A DNA stretch of 13,495 nt from Methanothrix sp. Lineage in GTDB: Archaea > Halobacteriota > Methanosarcinia > Methanotrichales > Methanotrichaceae. How positions within the stretch are numbered: the stretch's first letter is position 1; each line of letters starts with the position of its first letter. Shown here one piece after another: positions 13,115 to 13,495 of this stretch. The stretch spans positions 1 through 13,495 of the forward strand of contig JAQVZT010000040.1 in assembly GCA_028708055.1 (NCBI GenBank), given 5' to 3'. The notes under the pieces are model-generated. The model had not been told where the DNA came from. It did no database searches and saw nothing but the letters and a program-made list of their open reading frames with translations. The position numbers were made by a program, and so were the translations under genes.

Positions 13115-13495
13115 TTACATTTTTTCGTACTTCAGCGCGAGACCCTCATCCTTCCAGTCAAAGCGGGGAACGCTCCTGCGCGGATGGCCCGATTCCCGTA
13201 GAGCCTGCACCGCGATTGGCACAGTAATGGTGGCATCGGAAAAGACCTGCACCTTGCTTGCTTCCTTCCTGACCTTGCCCCAGGAGACTGCTTCCTCAAA
13301 GGTGCAGCCTGACAGGCCTCCCCAGTGGGGGGCATCTGTGGTGTACTGAATGGCATAGCTGTGGCCTCCGGAGTAATCGCCGATCAATTCCGCTATGACC
13401 TCGGTTTGCTGGATGAAGTTCTTGGGAACGCCTCCGCCGATGTAAATTACGCCGGTCTGAGCGGACTTTTCCACCATCTGGGTGATCTCATTTAC
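13115..13495 (-). CDS. dys: Deoxyhypusine synthase, C-terminal part (5' end outside window)
   Basis: The gene runs off the right edge; 126 C-terminal residues are present. The enzyme transfers the aminobutyl group of spermidine, using NAD, to a lysine of translation factor aIF5A, the first step of hypusine formation. Family signatures are YIGGGVPKNFIQQ (18-30 of the fragment), GGHSYAIQYTTDAPHWGG (43-60) and EAVSWGKV (68-75), in which Lys74 is the residue that forms the enzyme-imine intermediate. FSDATITVPI and a short extension ending GLALKYEKM follow. The open frame continues to the last base with no start needed inside the window. A hairpin with a T run lies downstream. Confidence 0.95.
   Translation of the reverse strand, partial: VNEITQMVEKSAQTGVIYIGGGVPKNFIQQTEVIAELIGDYSGGHSYAIQYTTDAPHWGGLSGCTFEEAVSWGKVRKEASKVQVFSDATITVPIAVQALRESGHPRRSVPRFDWKDEGLALKYEKM

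Overview
The window looks like chromosomal DNA of a methanogenic euryarchaeon, most likely of the Methanosarcinales and perhaps Methanothrix/Methanosaeta. The domain is clear from an archaeal Spt5-L11-L1-L10(P0)-L12(P1) cluster, archaeal TrmG10, an archaeal tRNA-splicing endonuclease, a deoxyhypusine synthase, TATA-like box A elements, leaderless-type starts, and a tRNA with a bulge-helix-bulge intron. The genus is inferred from overall character only. The DNA is moderately GC-rich, uses several TTG starts, and shows no insertion sequence, prophage or CRISPR array.

Layout: (1) 1-3369, plus strand: S-adenosylhomocysteine hydrolase (start codon split by the left edge), an aminoglycoside-phosphotransferase-fold protein of unknown substrate, and the tRNA G10 methyltransferase, packed as an apparent operon. 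(2) 3429-4025, minus strand: a two-helix-turn-helix protein resembling haloarchaeal conditioned medium-induced protein 4, divergent from (3) 4127-7136, plus strand: spt5, rpl11, rpl1, rpl10 and rpl12, closed by a strong hairpin terminator that contains the rpl12 stop codon. (4) 7203-7362: ten tandem copies of a 16-bp repeat. (5) 7410-9152: an APS-kinase-like P-loop kinase and a divergent type II GAPDH-family protein. (6) 9217-10492: tRNA-splicing endonuclease of the duplicated type, then a small ribbon-helix-helix regulator with a palindrome over its promoter. (7) 10527-10979, minus strand: a DUF504/MJ1316-type protein and a 51-residue zinc-ribbon protein. (8) 11084-11172: tRNA-Arg(UCG) with a 17-nt intron. 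(9) 11254-12882, minus strand: a secreted Ig-like/DUF11 surface protein. (10) 13115-13495, minus strand: the C-terminal part of deoxyhypusine synthase.

The common theme is translation and RNA maturation: ribosomal stalk proteins, elongation factor Spt5, tRNA methylation with SAH recycling, tRNA splicing with an intron-bearing substrate under 1 kb away, and eIF5A hypusination. I saw no clearly new defence or mobile system. The least explained parts are the 16-bp repeat array, the kinase/GAPDH-like pair with altered substrate or cofactor motifs, the phosphotransferase between two SAM-related genes, and the zinc-ribbon/DUF504 pair.
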